Shown here: piece after piece, positions 26,832 through 36,727 of the stretch
Numbering within the stretch: the stretch's first letter is position 1
Layout: each line of letters begins with the position of its first letter
Assembly (NCBI GenBank): GCA_964595565.1
Contig: CAZQQX010000002.1
Location: forward strand, 1-64,000
Source: JAQVEM01 sp964595565
GTDB taxonomy: Bacteria; Actinomycetota; Humimicrobiia; Humimicrobiales; Humimicrobiaceae
DNA length: 64,000 nt
Direction: 5' to 3'
Notes under the pieces: model-generated
What the model was told of the DNA's origin: nothing
Databases searched by the model: none
What the model saw: only the letters and a program-made list of their open reading frames with translations
Made by a program: the position numbers and the translations under genes

Positions 26832-28052
26832 TCATCTATCAAAATTTTTTATAATCTCATCCCAGATGCCTCTGGCAATGATTCTTTTTTTATCCCTCTC
26901 AAGCTTCTTTACAGAAATGCCATATTTTATTATGCTAACCTCATTATAATCACTTTCCATCCCTATACCTTCTTTAGATATATCATTAACAATAATCATA
27001 TCAACATTCCTGTCTTTAAATTTTTCCCCGATTTCCTCATCACTGCTTCCATGCTCCGCGGCAAAACCAACCAGGTACTGATTTTTCTTCTTTTTCTTAC
27101 CCAAAAATTTAAGAATATCCTCATTTTCCTTAAATCTTATTCTGGATAATATATCATCTTTTTTCTTTAACTTAAAATTATATTTCTTCAGAGGTACTAT
27201 ATCGCTTACAGCTGCTGTCATTATTATAATATCACCATTTTTAAAATACTTAAGCAGTGACTTCTTCATATCTTCCGTGCTTTCTACATTCTCAACTTTA
27301 ACTCCGTATGGTCTGGCAATACTTTTAGCCGCACTTATAAGAACCACCTCCCGGGCACCCCTGAAGTAAGCTTCCTCGGCCAGAGCATAGCCCATTTTGC
27401 CACTCGATTTATTAGAGATGTATCTAACAGCATCAATAAACTCTCTGGTACCCCCGGCTGTGACTATTACCTTCCTGCCCCTGAGGTCTCTGCTGTAAAA
27501 CAGCAACTCTTTAAGTCTTTCAATTATTACGCCTTCATCTTCAAGCCTTCCCGTACCTGTTTCACCACAGGCAAGTCTGCCACTCTTCGGCCCTACAAAA
27601 AAATATTTTCCGCTTTCTTTTAATCTCCGGATATTATCCTGAATTATATTATCAAGATACATGCTTTCATTCATCGCAGGCGCTATCAGAACAGGACATC
27701 TTGCAGCCACTGCCGCTGTTGTAAGAAAATTATCTCCGATACCATAAGAGAGTTTTGATATTACATCAGCCGAAGCCGGGGCAATTAAAAAAATATCCGC
27801 ACTATGTGAAATATATATATGACCGATTCTATTTTGATTTGCAAACTGGTCCACAATTGTTTTATTTCCAGAAGTTGAGCTGAATGTAATGGGAGATATA
27901 AAATTAAGAGCATTCGGGGTCATTACCGGAATCACACTTGCACCCTTGCCGGTCAATCTACTACAAATTGAGGCTGATTTATATGCAGCAATAGATGCAG
28001 TTATTCCGAGGATTATCTTTTTATTGAAAAAAATTGATTTCTCAGAAGCCAA
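26832..28052 (-). CDS. coaBC: Phosphopantothenoylcysteine synthetase/decarboxylase
   Basis: Bifunctional CoA-synthesis enzyme of 406 residues. The N-terminal flavoprotein decarboxylase (CoaC) has ILGITASIAAYKSA, HISHSADIFLIAPASA, PAMNESMYL and the Cys lid in GRLACGETGTGRL; the C-terminal synthetase (CoaB) begins KVIVTAGGTREFIDAVRYI and has SSGKMGYALAEEA and the K-rich KKKKKNQYLVGFAAE. It begins 2 bases after rpoZ. Confidence 0.95.
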   Translation of the reverse strand: MASEKSIFFNKKIILGITASIAAYKSASICSRLTGKGASVIPVMTPNALNFISPITFSSTSGNKTIVDQFANQNRIGHIYISHSADIFLIAPASADVISKLSYGIGDNFLTTAAVAARCPVLIAPAMNESMYLDNIIQDNIRRLKESGKYFFVGPKSGRLACGETGTGRLEDEGVIIERLKELLFYSRDLRGRKVIVTAGGTREFIDAVRYISNKSSGKMGYALAEEAYFRGAREVVLISAAKSIARPYGVKVENVESTEDMKKSLLKYFKNGDIIIMTAAVSDIVPLKKYNFKLKKKDDILSRIRFKENEDILKFLGKKKKKNQYLVGFAAEHGSSDEEIGEKFKDRNVDMIIVNDISKEGIGMESDYNEVSIIKYGISVKKLERDKKRIIARGIWDEIIKNFDR

Positions 28053-28054
28053 AT

Positions 28055-28294
28055 TTACGCATTTTCCTTTTTCTTATTAAAAGTTACTTTCTCTTCTTTT
28101 ATTTCATTAAAAGCAATCTCCAGCGGGTCATGTGATTCAATATCAACCAGCGGCTTTATCACGCTAATTCTTTCCATATTCTTCTGTGCTGATAAATATT
28201 CACCAAGTTCTCTTGCTCTTTTGGCTACTGCTATACATAATTTATATTTACTGCCCACGCTCTTTATATATTCATCAAGATACTGTATTTTCAT
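28055..28294 (-). CDS. rpoZ: DNA-directed RNA polymerase omega subunit
   Basis: Small RNA polymerase assembly subunit of 79 residues. The omega signature SKYKLCIAVAKRARELGEY is clear, followed by DPLEIAFNEIKEEKV. The gmk-rpoZ-coaBC order is typical of actinobacteria and Bacillota. Confidence 0.92.
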   Translation of the reverse strand: MKIQYLDEYIKSVGSKYKLCIAVAKRARELGEYLSAQKNMERISVIKPLVDIESHDPLEIAFNEIKEEKVTFNKKKENA

Positions 28295-28301
28295 TATTTA
28301 T

Positions 28302-28871
28302 TTAATCCTCCCGTTTGCGAGCATCCAAAACTTTTTTTAAATTAATCAAAGCTTCATTATAATTACTATTTACAATTATGCAATCGTAATATTTCTCATA
28401 CTTAATTTCTTCCCTGGCAATTTCCAGTCTTTTGTTTACTTCCTCCTGATTCTCGACCCCTCTCTTTTTAATTCGTCTTTCTAACTCATCAAATGAAGAA
28501 GTTGTAATAAAAATAAGGTAAACATCTTTTAATTTCTCAACAACCTGCATCGCACCATGGACCTCAATCACCAGTATAACATTCTTACCCTCTTCCAGCT
28601 TCTCAGTTACGAATTTTTTAGGGGTCCCGTACAAATATCCTCCGTAAGATGTCCATTCCAGTAACATATCTTTTTCTACAAGTTCATAAAATTCATTCCT
28701 TGTTATAAAATGATAGTGTTCACCATATTTTTCATCAGCCCTTCTGGGCCTTGTAGTAACAGAAATTGATCTAATAAAATCATCTGATTCCTTTACTATA
28801 TCATTTACCAGGCTGCTCTTACCTGAACCGGAAGGTCCGGAAATAATAAATAATTTTCTCCTGCTTGCCAT
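28302..28871 (-). CDS. gmk: Guanylate kinase
   Basis: Phosphorylates GMP to GDP. The 189-residue protein has the P-loop IISGPSGSGKSSLV, the GMP-binding SVTTRPRRADEKYGEHYHF and the EWTSYGGYLYGTP segment, then VILVIEVHGA. It lies 23 bases after mihF. Confidence 0.97.
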   Translation of the reverse strand: MASRRKLFIISGPSGSGKSSLVNDIVKESDDFIRSISVTTRPRRADEKYGEHYHFITRNEFYELVEKDMLLEWTSYGGYLYGTPKKFVTEKLEEGKNVILVIEVHGAMQVVEKLKDVYLIFITTSSFDELERRIKKRGVENQEEVNKRLEIAREEIKYEKYYDCIIVNSNYNEALINLKKVLDARKRED

Positions 28872-28894
28872 AGAAGTATTTAAGATGTCCCGAT

Positions 28895-29215
28895 TTAATT
28901 AATTTTGAAAAACTGATAAAAATTACACTTTTGATTTTTGCCCAGGCCTCCAACTGTTTTATTAGGGCTTATTTTTAAGCTCTTTAAAATCTTTAAAGCA
29001 TTTACTCTTCCATTACCAGGTAGCGCGCCCACTAAATCCAGGACTTTCATATTGCTTATATATTTTTCAAAGAGTTCCCTGTTTTTGAAAAGCACTTTTA
29101 TATCTGTTTTCTCCTCTTTAAGCATATCTTTTATCTCGGCTCTTTTTTTCCTTATCAACCTCGCTTTTTCCAGCCCCTTTTTTCTATCACCTTCGCTTAA
29201 ATTATTTAAAGACAT
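28895..29215 (-). CDS. mihF: Actinobacterial integration host factor-like DNA-binding protein
   Basis: Nucleoid-associated protein. The 106-residue sequence begins MSLNNLSEGDRKKGLEKA and has KKRAEIKDMLK, MKVLDLVGALPGNGRVNALK (helix-two-turn-helix core) and TVGGLGKNQ, matching the mIHF family essential in Mycobacterium and found directly upstream of gmk in Actinomycetota. It is unrelated to the proteobacterial IHF alpha/beta. This gene is the strongest taxonomic marker in the window. It lies 88 bases downstream of pyrE. Confidence 0.9.
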   Translation of the reverse strand: MSLNNLSEGDRKKGLEKARLIRKKRAEIKDMLKEEKTDIKVLFKNRELFEKYISNMKVLDLVGALPGNGRVNALKILKSLKISPNKTVGGLGKNQKCNFYQFFKIN

Positions 29216-29303
29216 GCAGCTCCCTTTGATATAAAAAAATTAGATACATTAGAGTATACAAATATATATATTTAATATCAACTTTTTTCATCAACTAATC
29301 CGA

Positions 29304-29909
29304 TTAAATATTTTTTTTGCTGCCGGGATACTCCAGTGGATATTTTTCCTTACATAGTCTGCAATCTGAAGGTTTATACTTATCAATATCTAACTTAATT
29401 AAATAATAGTATGGACACTTAAATTTCAATTTTTCCGAACGGTCTACGATACTTAACACCGCTTTTACCGTGGCACCATACTCCTCGCATATATCTATTA
29501 CCTCTTTTACAGAACCGCCGGTGGTAATTACATCTTCAGCAATTATAACTCCTTCCCCCTGTCTAATTCCAAAACCTCTCCTCAGTTCCATATTCGAATC
29601 TTTTCTTTCAGCAAAAATCATCCTTAGCCCTGCTATATATGAAAGCATATAACCCCAGAGTATCCCGCCAATTGCCGGTGATATTATGGTATTTACCTTT
29701 TTTATATCAATTTCTCCTTCTATTATTTCCAGGACCTTACCGGCGAGTTTAAAAGTAATGTCAGGATACTGCAGAAGCCGGGCACACTGTAAGTAATAAT
29801 CACTGTGATAACCCGAGGTTAATTTAAAATGACCTTTCATTATGGAACCTGTTTCCTTTAATATTTTAAATATATCAATTCCCTCAACCTGGTTTATCAC
29901 TTTAATCAT
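29304..29909 (-). CDS. pyrE: Orotate phosphoribosyltransferase
   Basis: Joins orotate to PRPP to give OMP. The 201-residue protein has HFKLTSGYHSDYY, ISPAIGGILWGY and the PRPP motif GVIIAEDVITTGGSV, with a C-terminal CRLCKEKYPLEYPGS, a pattern found in one branch of PyrE. Overlaps pyrF by 4 bases. Last enzyme gene of the pyr operon. Confidence 0.95.
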   Translation of the reverse strand: MIKVINQVEGIDIFKILKETGSIMKGHFKLTSGYHSDYYLQCARLLQYPDITFKLAGKVLEIIEGEIDIKKVNTIISPAIGGILWGYMLSYIAGLRMIFAERKDSNMELRRGFGIRQGEGVIIAEDVITTGGSVKEVIDICEEYGATVKAVLSIVDRSEKLKFKCPYYYLIKLDIDKYKPSDCRLCKEKYPLEYPGSKKNI

Positions 29910-30646
29910 AAATGTATGCCCCTTTCTATCTCTACTAAAAACTTATCTATTGTTTCCGGTACATTATTTTTAGTTGTAATAGAGCGACCCGCAATTATAA
30001 AGTCCGCTCCTCCTGATATTGCTTCTCCCGGTGTATTTATTCTCTTCTGGTCACCCGCTGAATCCCCGGGAAGCCTTACGCCGGGAGTGGCTATATAAAA
30101 ATCACTGCCTATTTTTTCTCTTACCATTTCTACTTCATTGGGGGAGCATATTATCCCATCCATACCCGACCTAACAGCAATCTCTGATAAATTTAAAACC
30201 GAACTTAAAAAATTATCCCTGAATCCCAGATTTTTAATATCGCTATCATCAAGGCTGGTAAGTACGGTTACTCCAAAAAGAACCGGCTTTAATTTATTTT
30301 TTAATTTTGCCTGTTCTTCAACGGCCTTTCTTGTTCTTGCAAGCATCTGCCTTCCGCCAAGAGTATGAACTGTAACAGCACTTACATCAAGATTTACTAT
30401 GGCCGCCGCTGCACTACTTACAGTATTGGGGATATCCATAAGCTTTGCATCAAGCATTACCCGGTAGCCAAAACTTTTTACAGTACCGATAATACCTGTA
30501 CCCAGACTGTATAGTAACTGGAGCCCTATTTTTAAAGTGGATACTTTACCGGATATATTTTTACACAGTTTTATAACGTCTTTCTTACTACTGCTGTCAA
30601 TGCTTATAATCAACCTATCCTTTAATAATAATTTTTTATCTCTCAT
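29906..30646 (-). CDS. pyrF: Orotidine 5'-phosphate decarboxylase
   Basis: Decarboxylates OMP to UMP. The 246-residue TIM-barrel protein shows the catalytic MLDAKLMDIPNTV (Lys and Asp tetrad), IICSPNEVEMV, ATPGVRLPGDSAGDQKR and GADFIIAGRSIT. It overlaps pyrE and pyrD by 4 bases each. Confidence 0.96.
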   Translation of the reverse strand: MRDKKLLLKDRLIISIDSSSKKDVIKLCKNISGKVSTLKIGLQLLYSLGTGIIGTVKSFGYRVMLDAKLMDIPNTVSSAAAAIVNLDVSAVTVHTLGGRQMLARTRKAVEEQAKLKNKLKPVLFGVTVLTSLDDSDIKNLGFRDNFLSSVLNLSEIAVRSGMDGIICSPNEVEMVREKIGSDFYIATPGVRLPGDSAGDQKRINTPGEAISGGADFIIAGRSITTKNNVPETIDKFLVEIERGIHL

Positions 30647-31608
30647 ATTTTGAGTTTTCCTATTATTTCATTGATATCATGTATTTTTTTATTTTTAAGA
30701 TAATCTATTAATCCATCCAGTATCCTCTTTCCTATATCATACTGAACAAAGTTCGCTGTTCCAATACCAATTGCACTCGCGCCTGCTACCAGAAACTCCA
30801 GTGCATCTTCTGTGCTGAAAATACCTCCCATTCCGATAACGGGAAGAATTTTTTCGCGTGACAGAGAGTACACGCTGGCAAGAGCAACTGGTTTTATCGC
30901 CGGCCCCGAAAGTCCGCCCGTAACACTGGCCAATTTCGGTTTAAATGTCTCAATATCTATGGCCATGCCCAACAGAGTATTTATAATTGATACTGCTTCG
31001 GCCCCACCTTTCTCTGCAGCTTTCGCAGCCTCAATTAAATTATGCTGATTGGGGCTCAATTTTGCTATTACTGGAAATTTTAAAATTTGTACCACTGATT
31101 TTACTATTTTCTTTACTTCCGAAGGTCTGGTACTAAAGGCCATACCTCCCCTCTCAACATTGGGACAGGAAAGATTAAGTTCCACCGCTATAATTTTTTT
31201 CTTTATGTCCGAGATTTTATAAGCCAGCATATTAAACTCTTCAAGATCCTGGCCGAATATACTTAAAATGATTTTTAATCCCAGCTTTTCAGCCCTTGGG
31301 AGGTGATTTCTTATAAATTTATCTATGCCATCATTCTGGAGTCCAATGGAATTTAACATTCCCCCCATTGTCTCACAAATTCTTGGTGGAGAATTGCCGT
31401 CTCTGGGTTTTAGCGAATAACTCTTTGTGGTCACTCCCCCCAGTAAAGAAGTATCGTAAAAATTATGATACTCCTCGCCATAGCCAAAAGTACCGGAGCA
31501 CATAACTACCGGATTATTTAATCTTATATCCCCGAGCTCCACCACAAGCTTCGGGTTATTACCGGCATTATCTTCAACATAAGGAAAAAGCCTGTTTCCC
31601 TCAGTCAA
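30643..31608 (-). CDS. pyrD: Dihydroorotate dehydrogenase class 1B, catalytic subunit
   Basis: Oxidises dihydroorotate to orotate with FMN. The 321-residue protein has MCSGTFGYGEEYHNFY, NSIGLQNDG, the active-site Cys in LNLSCPNVERGG, and VIGMGGIFSTEDALEFLVAGAS. Class 1B, NAD-linked through the iron-sulfur subunit PyrK, whose gene overlaps it by 8 bases. Confidence 0.96.
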   Translation of the reverse strand: MTEGNRLFPYVEDNAGNNPKLVVELGDIRLNNPVVMCSGTFGYGEEYHNFYDTSLLGGVTTKSYSLKPRDGNSPPRICETMGGMLNSIGLQNDGIDKFIRNHLPRAEKLGLKIILSIFGQDLEEFNMLAYKISDIKKKIIAVELNLSCPNVERGGMAFSTRPSEVKKIVKSVVQILKFPVIAKLSPNQHNLIEAAKAAEKGGAEAVSIINTLLGMAIDIETFKPKLASVTGGLSGPAIKPVALASVYSLSREKILPVIGMGGIFSTEDALEFLVAGASAIGIGTANFVQYDIGKRILDGLIDYLKNKKIHDINEIIGKLKI

Positions 31609-32398
31609 ATATTACCTCCCTTAAATCAAAGGCAGGGCCATCCTGGCATACTTTATTATAGGAAAATCCTCTCTTCCCTTTTCTAATTTTCACCACACAT
31701 CCATTACAGACCCCTATTCCGCATGCCATCATCTCTTCCAGTATTGCAGCCAATCTGTTATTTGTTTTTTCATAAATTTTCTGCATTTTTTTTAACATGT
31801 TTACCGGCCCACAGCAGTATATATCATAATCCTTGAACACCTTTATATTTTCCCGGATATAATCTGAAACCAGCCCTTTATCGCCCCGGGAACCATCTTC
31901 AGTAAGAAAAGCGTAATTTATATTTAGTTCAATCAGGTCTCTTTCCCATCTGATATAACTTTTATCCTTAAATCCTGCTGCAAAAAAAACCTCTTTTTTT
32001 AACTTTTTAGCTTCCTTTGCTATAAAATGCAGGGGGGCTATACCAATACCCCCTCCTATTAAGAGAATAGATTTCCCGGCCATGTTTAAATCCACGCCAT
32101 TCCCGAGGGGACCAATAAAATCAAGATTATCACCCTTTTTCAGGTTTGATAGATATTTTGTTCCCTTTCCCCTGACAGAAAATAAAATAGAAAAAACATT
32201 AAAATTTTTTTCAACGTCAAAAATACTAAACGGGCGCCTTAAAAAAGGGTCCATGGTCCCCTCCGGCGAACATTTTATATTGATAAATTGTCCCGGCCGG
32301 GCTTCATTGCATATATAAGGTGAGAAAACCCCTATCCTGTACAGACTATCACCATATCTCTCGTTAGAAATTATTTCTCCATTTAGTATCTTCATCAA
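31601..32398 (-). CDS. pyrK: Dihydroorotate dehydrogenase electron transfer subunit
   Basis: FAD and [2Fe-2S] subunit passing electrons from PyrD to NAD. The 265 residues include the flavin-binding FLRRPFSIFDV, the NAD site LIGGGIGIAPLHFIA and a C-terminal cluster of four Cys in MMACGIGVCNGCVVKI and NKVCQDGPAF. Overlaps carB by 4 bases. Confidence 0.95.
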   Translation of the reverse strand: MMKILNGEIISNERYGDSLYRIGVFSPYICNEARPGQFINIKCSPEGTMDPFLRRPFSIFDVEKNFNVFSILFSVRGKGTKYLSNLKKGDNLDFIGPLGNGVDLNMAGKSILLIGGGIGIAPLHFIAKEAKKLKKEVFFAAGFKDKSYIRWERDLIELNINYAFLTEDGSRGDKGLVSDYIRENIKVFKDYDIYCCGPVNMLKKMQKIYEKTNNRLAAILEEMMACGIGVCNGCVVKIRKGKRGFSYNKVCQDGPAFDLREVIFD

Positions 32399-35300
32399 TA
32401 CTCCTGTATGGGTTTGACTTTTAATTTAGAGTTATTTTTGATTTCCTGTATTCCCTGTACTATAGCAGAAGCTCCCGATATTGTGGTTACAGAAGGCACA
32501 TTGTGAAGAACTGCCGCAGTTCTAAGGTAATAACCATCACTTCTGGCAACACTGCCTTCGGGTGTATTTATAATCAGGTCAATTTCTCCATTCTTTATCA
32601 TATCCAGAACATTTGGCCTGCCTTCTCTTATTTTCAAAACTTTATCACATTTTATGCCCTCTTTCTCCAGAGTGTCTCCTGTCCCGATAGTAGAAATTAT
32701 TTTAAAGCCAAGTCCGGATAGTTTACCTGCAATACCCACTATAGCCTCTTTATCTTTATCATTAACGCTTATAAAAACAGAGCCCGAGGTAGGAAATTTT
32801 AGATTTGTGGAAATCTGTGTTTTTGCAAAAGCTATACCAAAGCTTTTGTCAATTCCCATAACTTCCCCTGTAGATTTCATTTCGGGCCCCAGTAGGGTAT
32901 CAACTCCGGGAAATCTATTAAATGGGAGTACTGCTTCCTTGATGCTAAAGTAATCAAGCAATGTAGAGTCAACTTTTTTAAACTTTATCTCTCTTAACTT
33001 TTTTCCGGTCATTACCAGAGATGCTATCTTTGCCAGCGGCACACCTATGGATTTACTCACAAAGGGAACGGTACGGGAAGCTCTCGGGTTTGCCTCAAGT
33101 ACATAAACCACAGAATCTTTTATGGCATATTGAACATTCATAAGTCCAATTACTTTCAGTTCCTTTGCCATCTTACGGGTATAATCTTTAATAGTCTCAA
33201 TTACTTTTTTACTCAGAGTAAATGGCGGTATTACACAGGCACTATCGCCTGAATGTATCCCTGCCTCTTCTATATGCTCCATAATTCCACCGATAAACAT
33301 TTCCTCCCCATCATAGATTACATCAACATCGACTTCTATTGCCCTTTCCAGAAATTTATCTATCAGTACCGGTCTATCATTTGAGACTATTGCAGCATTT
33401 TTTACATAATCTATGAGACTGTCTTCATTATAGACTATATTCATCGCTCTGCCCCCCAGCACATATGAAGGCCTGACCAGCACCGGGTAACCTATCTTTA
33501 TCGCTATCTTTTTTGCTGTATCAACATCCATAGCTGTTCCATTCTCTGCCTGGGGAATATTTAATTTCCGGAGCATGGAGCCAAACCTTTTTCTGTCTTC
33601 GGCCAGGTCAATGCTATCAGGAGAAGTACCCAGAATATTTACGCCGGCATTCTGCAGCCTCTGGGCAAGTTTCAATGGAGTCTGGCCTCCAAACTGCACT
33701 ATTACCCCGTAAGGTTTTTCCGCTTCTACTATGTTTAAGACATCCTCAAAAGTTAAAGGCTCAAAATATAAACGATCTGAAGTATCATAATCAGTACTCA
33801 CAGTCTCCGGGTTGCAGTTTATCATTATGGTTTCAAAACCTGCATCATGCAGGGCAAAAGAAGCATGAACACAGCAATAGTCAAACTCTATCCCCTGGCC
33901 AATACGGTTCGGCCCGCCTCCCAGAATAATAACCTTATTTCTATCTGAGGACGAAGTCTCATCCTCGGTCTCATAAGTAGAATAATAATAAGGTGTATAA
34001 GCTTCAAATTCCCCGGCGCATGTATCAACAGTCTTAAAGGTAGTAGTTATATTCATCCTTTTTCTCAGCGCCCTTACCTCATCTTCGCTGGAATTGCACA
34101 GATAGGCTATCTGCTCATCAGAATATCCATTCTTTTTAGCTTCATATAATATTTCTCCGGTAATACTTTTTAAACTGTATTTTTTTAAAGAATCTTCAAA
34201 TTCAACAAGCTGTCTTATGTTATTCAAGAACCAGGGGTCTATTTTTGTATATCTTGATATCTCTTCTATGCTCATTCCATTCTGGAAGGCATATTTAATA
34301 TAGAAAATTCTATCCTGGTTGGGAATGGTCAGCTTGTTCCCCAGTAATTTTTCTTTTATGTCATCTTTTCCATCGGAACCAAGCCCATATCTATCTATTT
34401 CAAGAGATCTTATAGCCTTCTGAAGAGCTTCTTTAAAGGTCCTGCCAATTGCAAGAACTTCACCAACGGATTTCATCCTGGTTGTAAGGCTGGCGTCAGC
34501 TCCCGGAAATTTTTCAAATGTCCACCTGGGAAACTTTACCACTACATAATCAATTGACGGTTCAAAGCAGGCAGGTGTCTTACGGGTAATATCATTCTGG
34601 ATCTCATCCAGCGTATATCCTATCGCAAGCCTTGTGGCAATTTTAGCAATCGGGTAACCCGTTGCCTTGGAAGCCAGCGCACTGCTTCTCGATACTCTCG
34701 GATTCAATTCAATAACCGCCACTTTTCCGTCTTCAGGATTAACTGCGAACTGAATATTTGACCCACCGGCATTAACCCCTATCTCCCTCATTATTTTAAT
34801 ACTTGCATCTCTTATATTCTGATATTCCCTGTAGGTTAGTGTCTGGGCAGGAGCTACGCAGATACTGTCACCGGTATGTACCCCCATCGGGTCAAAATTT
34901 TCTATGGAACATATTATAATCACATTATCATTTATGTCTCTCATCATTTCTAATTCAATTTCTTTCCATCCCGCAACCGATTTTTCCACCAGCACCTCGG
35001 ATTTTGGCGAGATGTCAAGGCCCCTGGTAACTATACCAATGAACTCTTCCTTGTTAAACGCAACTCCCCCGCCCAATCCTCCGAGTGTAAAGCTCGGTCT
35101 TACCACAAGCGGGAATTTTAATTTTCTACTGAAACTAAGAGCCTCCTTTAAACTGTGCGCATAACTGCTGGGAGGAACATAGAGACCTATCCTGTTCATA
35201 GCTTCTTTAAATTGTTCCCTGTCTTCAGCTTTATTAATAACGTTTATATCAACTCCTATAAGCTCCACTCCATATCTATCTAAAATCTTTTCATTTGATA

Positions 35301-35604
35301 GAGCAGCTGCCATGTTCAACCCCGTTTGCCCTCCCAGTGCAGGGAGCATTGCGTCCGGTCTTTCCTTTTTTATTATTTTTTCTACAAATTCTGGGGTCAA
35401 AGGCTCAATATAAGTTTTATCCGCAAATTCCGGGTCGGTCATAATAGTGGCAGGGTTACTGTTAACCAGCACCACTTTGTAACCTTCCTGTTTTAAAACT
35501 TTACATGCCTGGGTTCCTGAATAATCAAATTCACATGCCTGACCGATAACTATGGGACCCGAGCCTATCAGTAATATTTTCTTTAAATCTTTTCTCCTGG
35601 GCAT
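32395..35604 (-). CDS. carB: Carbamoyl-phosphate synthase large subunit
   Basis: Makes carbamoyl phosphate from bicarbonate, ATP and ammonia supplied by CarA. The 1,069-residue protein has the two tandem ATP-grasp halves: first half KKILLIGSGPIVIGQACEFD, second half KVIILGGGPNRIGQGIEFDY, with SRSSALASKATGYPIAKIA and SRTVPFVSKSIGVPLAKIA in the two metal sites, and the C-terminal MGS-like regulatory domain (from about 930; PTSGSVFISVNDKD). Length is standard. Confidence 0.98.
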   Translation of the reverse strand: MPRRKDLKKILLIGSGPIVIGQACEFDYSGTQACKVLKQEGYKVVLVNSNPATIMTDPEFADKTYIEPLTPEFVEKIIKKERPDAMLPALGGQTGLNMAAALSNEKILDRYGVELIGVDINVINKAEDREQFKEAMNRIGLYVPPSSYAHSLKEALSFSRKLKFPLVVRPSFTLGGLGGGVAFNKEEFIGIVTRGLDISPKSEVLVEKSVAGWKEIELEMMRDINDNVIIICSIENFDPMGVHTGDSICVAPAQTLTYREYQNIRDASIKIMREIGVNAGGSNIQFAVNPEDGKVAVIELNPRVSRSSALASKATGYPIAKIATRLAIGYTLDEIQNDITRKTPACFEPSIDYVVVKFPRWTFEKFPGADASLTTRMKSVGEVLAIGRTFKEALQKAIRSLEIDRYGLGSDGKDDIKEKLLGNKLTIPNQDRIFYIKYAFQNGMSIEEISRYTKIDPWFLNNIRQLVEFEDSLKKYSLKSITGEILYEAKKNGYSDEQIAYLCNSSEDEVRALRKRMNITTTFKTVDTCAGEFEAYTPYYYSTYETEDETSSSDRNKVIILGGGPNRIGQGIEFDYCCVHASFALHDAGFETIMINCNPETVSTDYDTSDRLYFEPLTFEDVLNIVEAEKPYGVIVQFGGQTPLKLAQRLQNAGVNILGTSPDSIDLAEDRKRFGSMLRKLNIPQAENGTAMDVDTAKKIAIKIGYPVLVRPSYVLGGRAMNIVYNEDSLIDYVKNAAIVSNDRPVLIDKFLERAIEVDVDVIYDGEEMFIGGIMEHIEEAGIHSGDSACVIPPFTLSKKVIETIKDYTRKMAKELKVIGLMNVQYAIKDSVVYVLEANPRASRTVPFVSKSIGVPLAKIASLVMTGKKLREIKFKKVDSTLLDYFSIKEAVLPFNRFPGVDTLLGPEMKSTGEVMGIDKSFGIAFAKTQISTNLKFPTSGSVFISVNDKDKEAIVGIAGKLSGLGFKIISTIGTGDTLEKEGIKCDKVLKIREGRPNVLDMIKNGEIDLIINTPEGSVARSDGYYLRTAAVLHNVPSVTTISGASAIVQGIQEIKNNSKLKVKPIQEY

Positions 35605-35622
35605 ATATTATCTTTCCACTAT

Positions 35623-36723
35623 TTATTTTTTTAAATTTTTAATTAAACTAACAAACTTACCAAAAATGTATCTTGAGTCATGCGGGCCGGGTTTCCCTTC
35701 CGGATGAAATTGTATGGTATATGCATTTATTTTTTTGTATTGTAATCCTTCAACAGTACCATCGTTAAGATTGATATGCGTTATACCACAATCAGTGCCC
35801 TTGATATTTTTTAATGACCCTTCACTAACGGCAAAACCGTGGTTCTGGGATGTTATTTCAACTTTTCCCGTTTCCAGATTTTTAACCGGATGATTACCAC
35901 CATGATGACCAAATTTTAACTTATAAGTCTTTGCCCCCAGAGCAATTGCAAGGAGCTGATGCCCCATACAAATCCCGAATATCGGCTTCCTGCCAATTAA
36001 TTTTTTAATTGTATCAATTGCATAATTTAAAGCTGAAGGGTCACCCGGACCATTGGACAGCAGTATACCATCGGGGTTATATTTTAATATCTCCCCTGCT
36101 TCAGTAGAAGCCGGCACAACAATTAACCTGAACCCTTCCCAGTCCAGGCACTTTAAGATACCCATTTTTACTCCGAAATCCATCGCAACAACTACATATT
36201 TATAATCACTAATGCCGGGGTTGTAAATATATGGCTTACTGCAGGTAACATTTTTTACCAGGTCACTTTTAATAATAGATGGATAATCATCAAGCTTTCT
36301 TTTTAATTCACACCTGTCATCAGTTTCAGTAGAAATAATACCTTTCATTGAACCCTCAAGCCTGATATGTCTGGTCAATTGCCTGGTATCTATTCCTTCA
36401 ATCCCCACAATATTATTCTTTTTTAAATAATCCTGAAGATTGCCTTCCGCTCTCCAGTTAGAGTAGAAATCAAAACACTCCTTTACAATCAAACCCCTGG
36501 CCTGTATTTTATCTGATTCAACATCCATACTATTTACGCCATAATTTCCAATCTCGGGATAGGTCATTACCACAATCTGTCCATAATAAGAGGGGTCTGT
36601 TAACACTTCCTGGTAACCAATCATTGAAGTATTAAACACTACTTCACCAATTGTTTCTCCGCTGCATCCTATATTTTTACCCTTAAATATCATCCCGTCT
36701 TCTAAAATCAAATTTACTTCCAA
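35623..36723 (-). CDS. carA: Carbamoyl-phosphate synthase small subunit (glutaminase)
   Basis: Hydrolyses glutamine to feed ammonia to CarB. The 366-residue protein has the N-terminal CarA domain (LILEDGMIFKGKNIG, NTSMIGYQEVLTDPSYYGQ) and the class I amidotransferase domain with nucleophile Cys in PIFGICMGHQLLAIALG and His/Glu in QFHPEGKPGPHDS. It lies 18 bases upstream of carB and 4 bases after pyrC. Confidence 0.98.
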   Translation of the reverse strand: MEVNLILEDGMIFKGKNIGCSGETIGEVVFNTSMIGYQEVLTDPSYYGQIVVMTYPEIGNYGVNSMDVESDKIQARGLIVKECFDFYSNWRAEGNLQDYLKKNNIVGIEGIDTRQLTRHIRLEGSMKGIISTETDDRCELKRKLDDYPSIIKSDLVKNVTCSKPYIYNPGISDYKYVVVAMDFGVKMGILKCLDWEGFRLIVVPASTEAGEILKYNPDGILLSNGPGDPSALNYAIDTIKKLIGRKPIFGICMGHQLLAIALGAKTYKLKFGHHGGNHPVKNLETGKVEITSQNHGFAVSEGSLKNIKGTDCGITHINLNDGTVEGLQYKKINAYTIQFHPEGKPGPHDSRYIFGKFVSLIKNLKK

Positions 36724-36727
36724 AATT

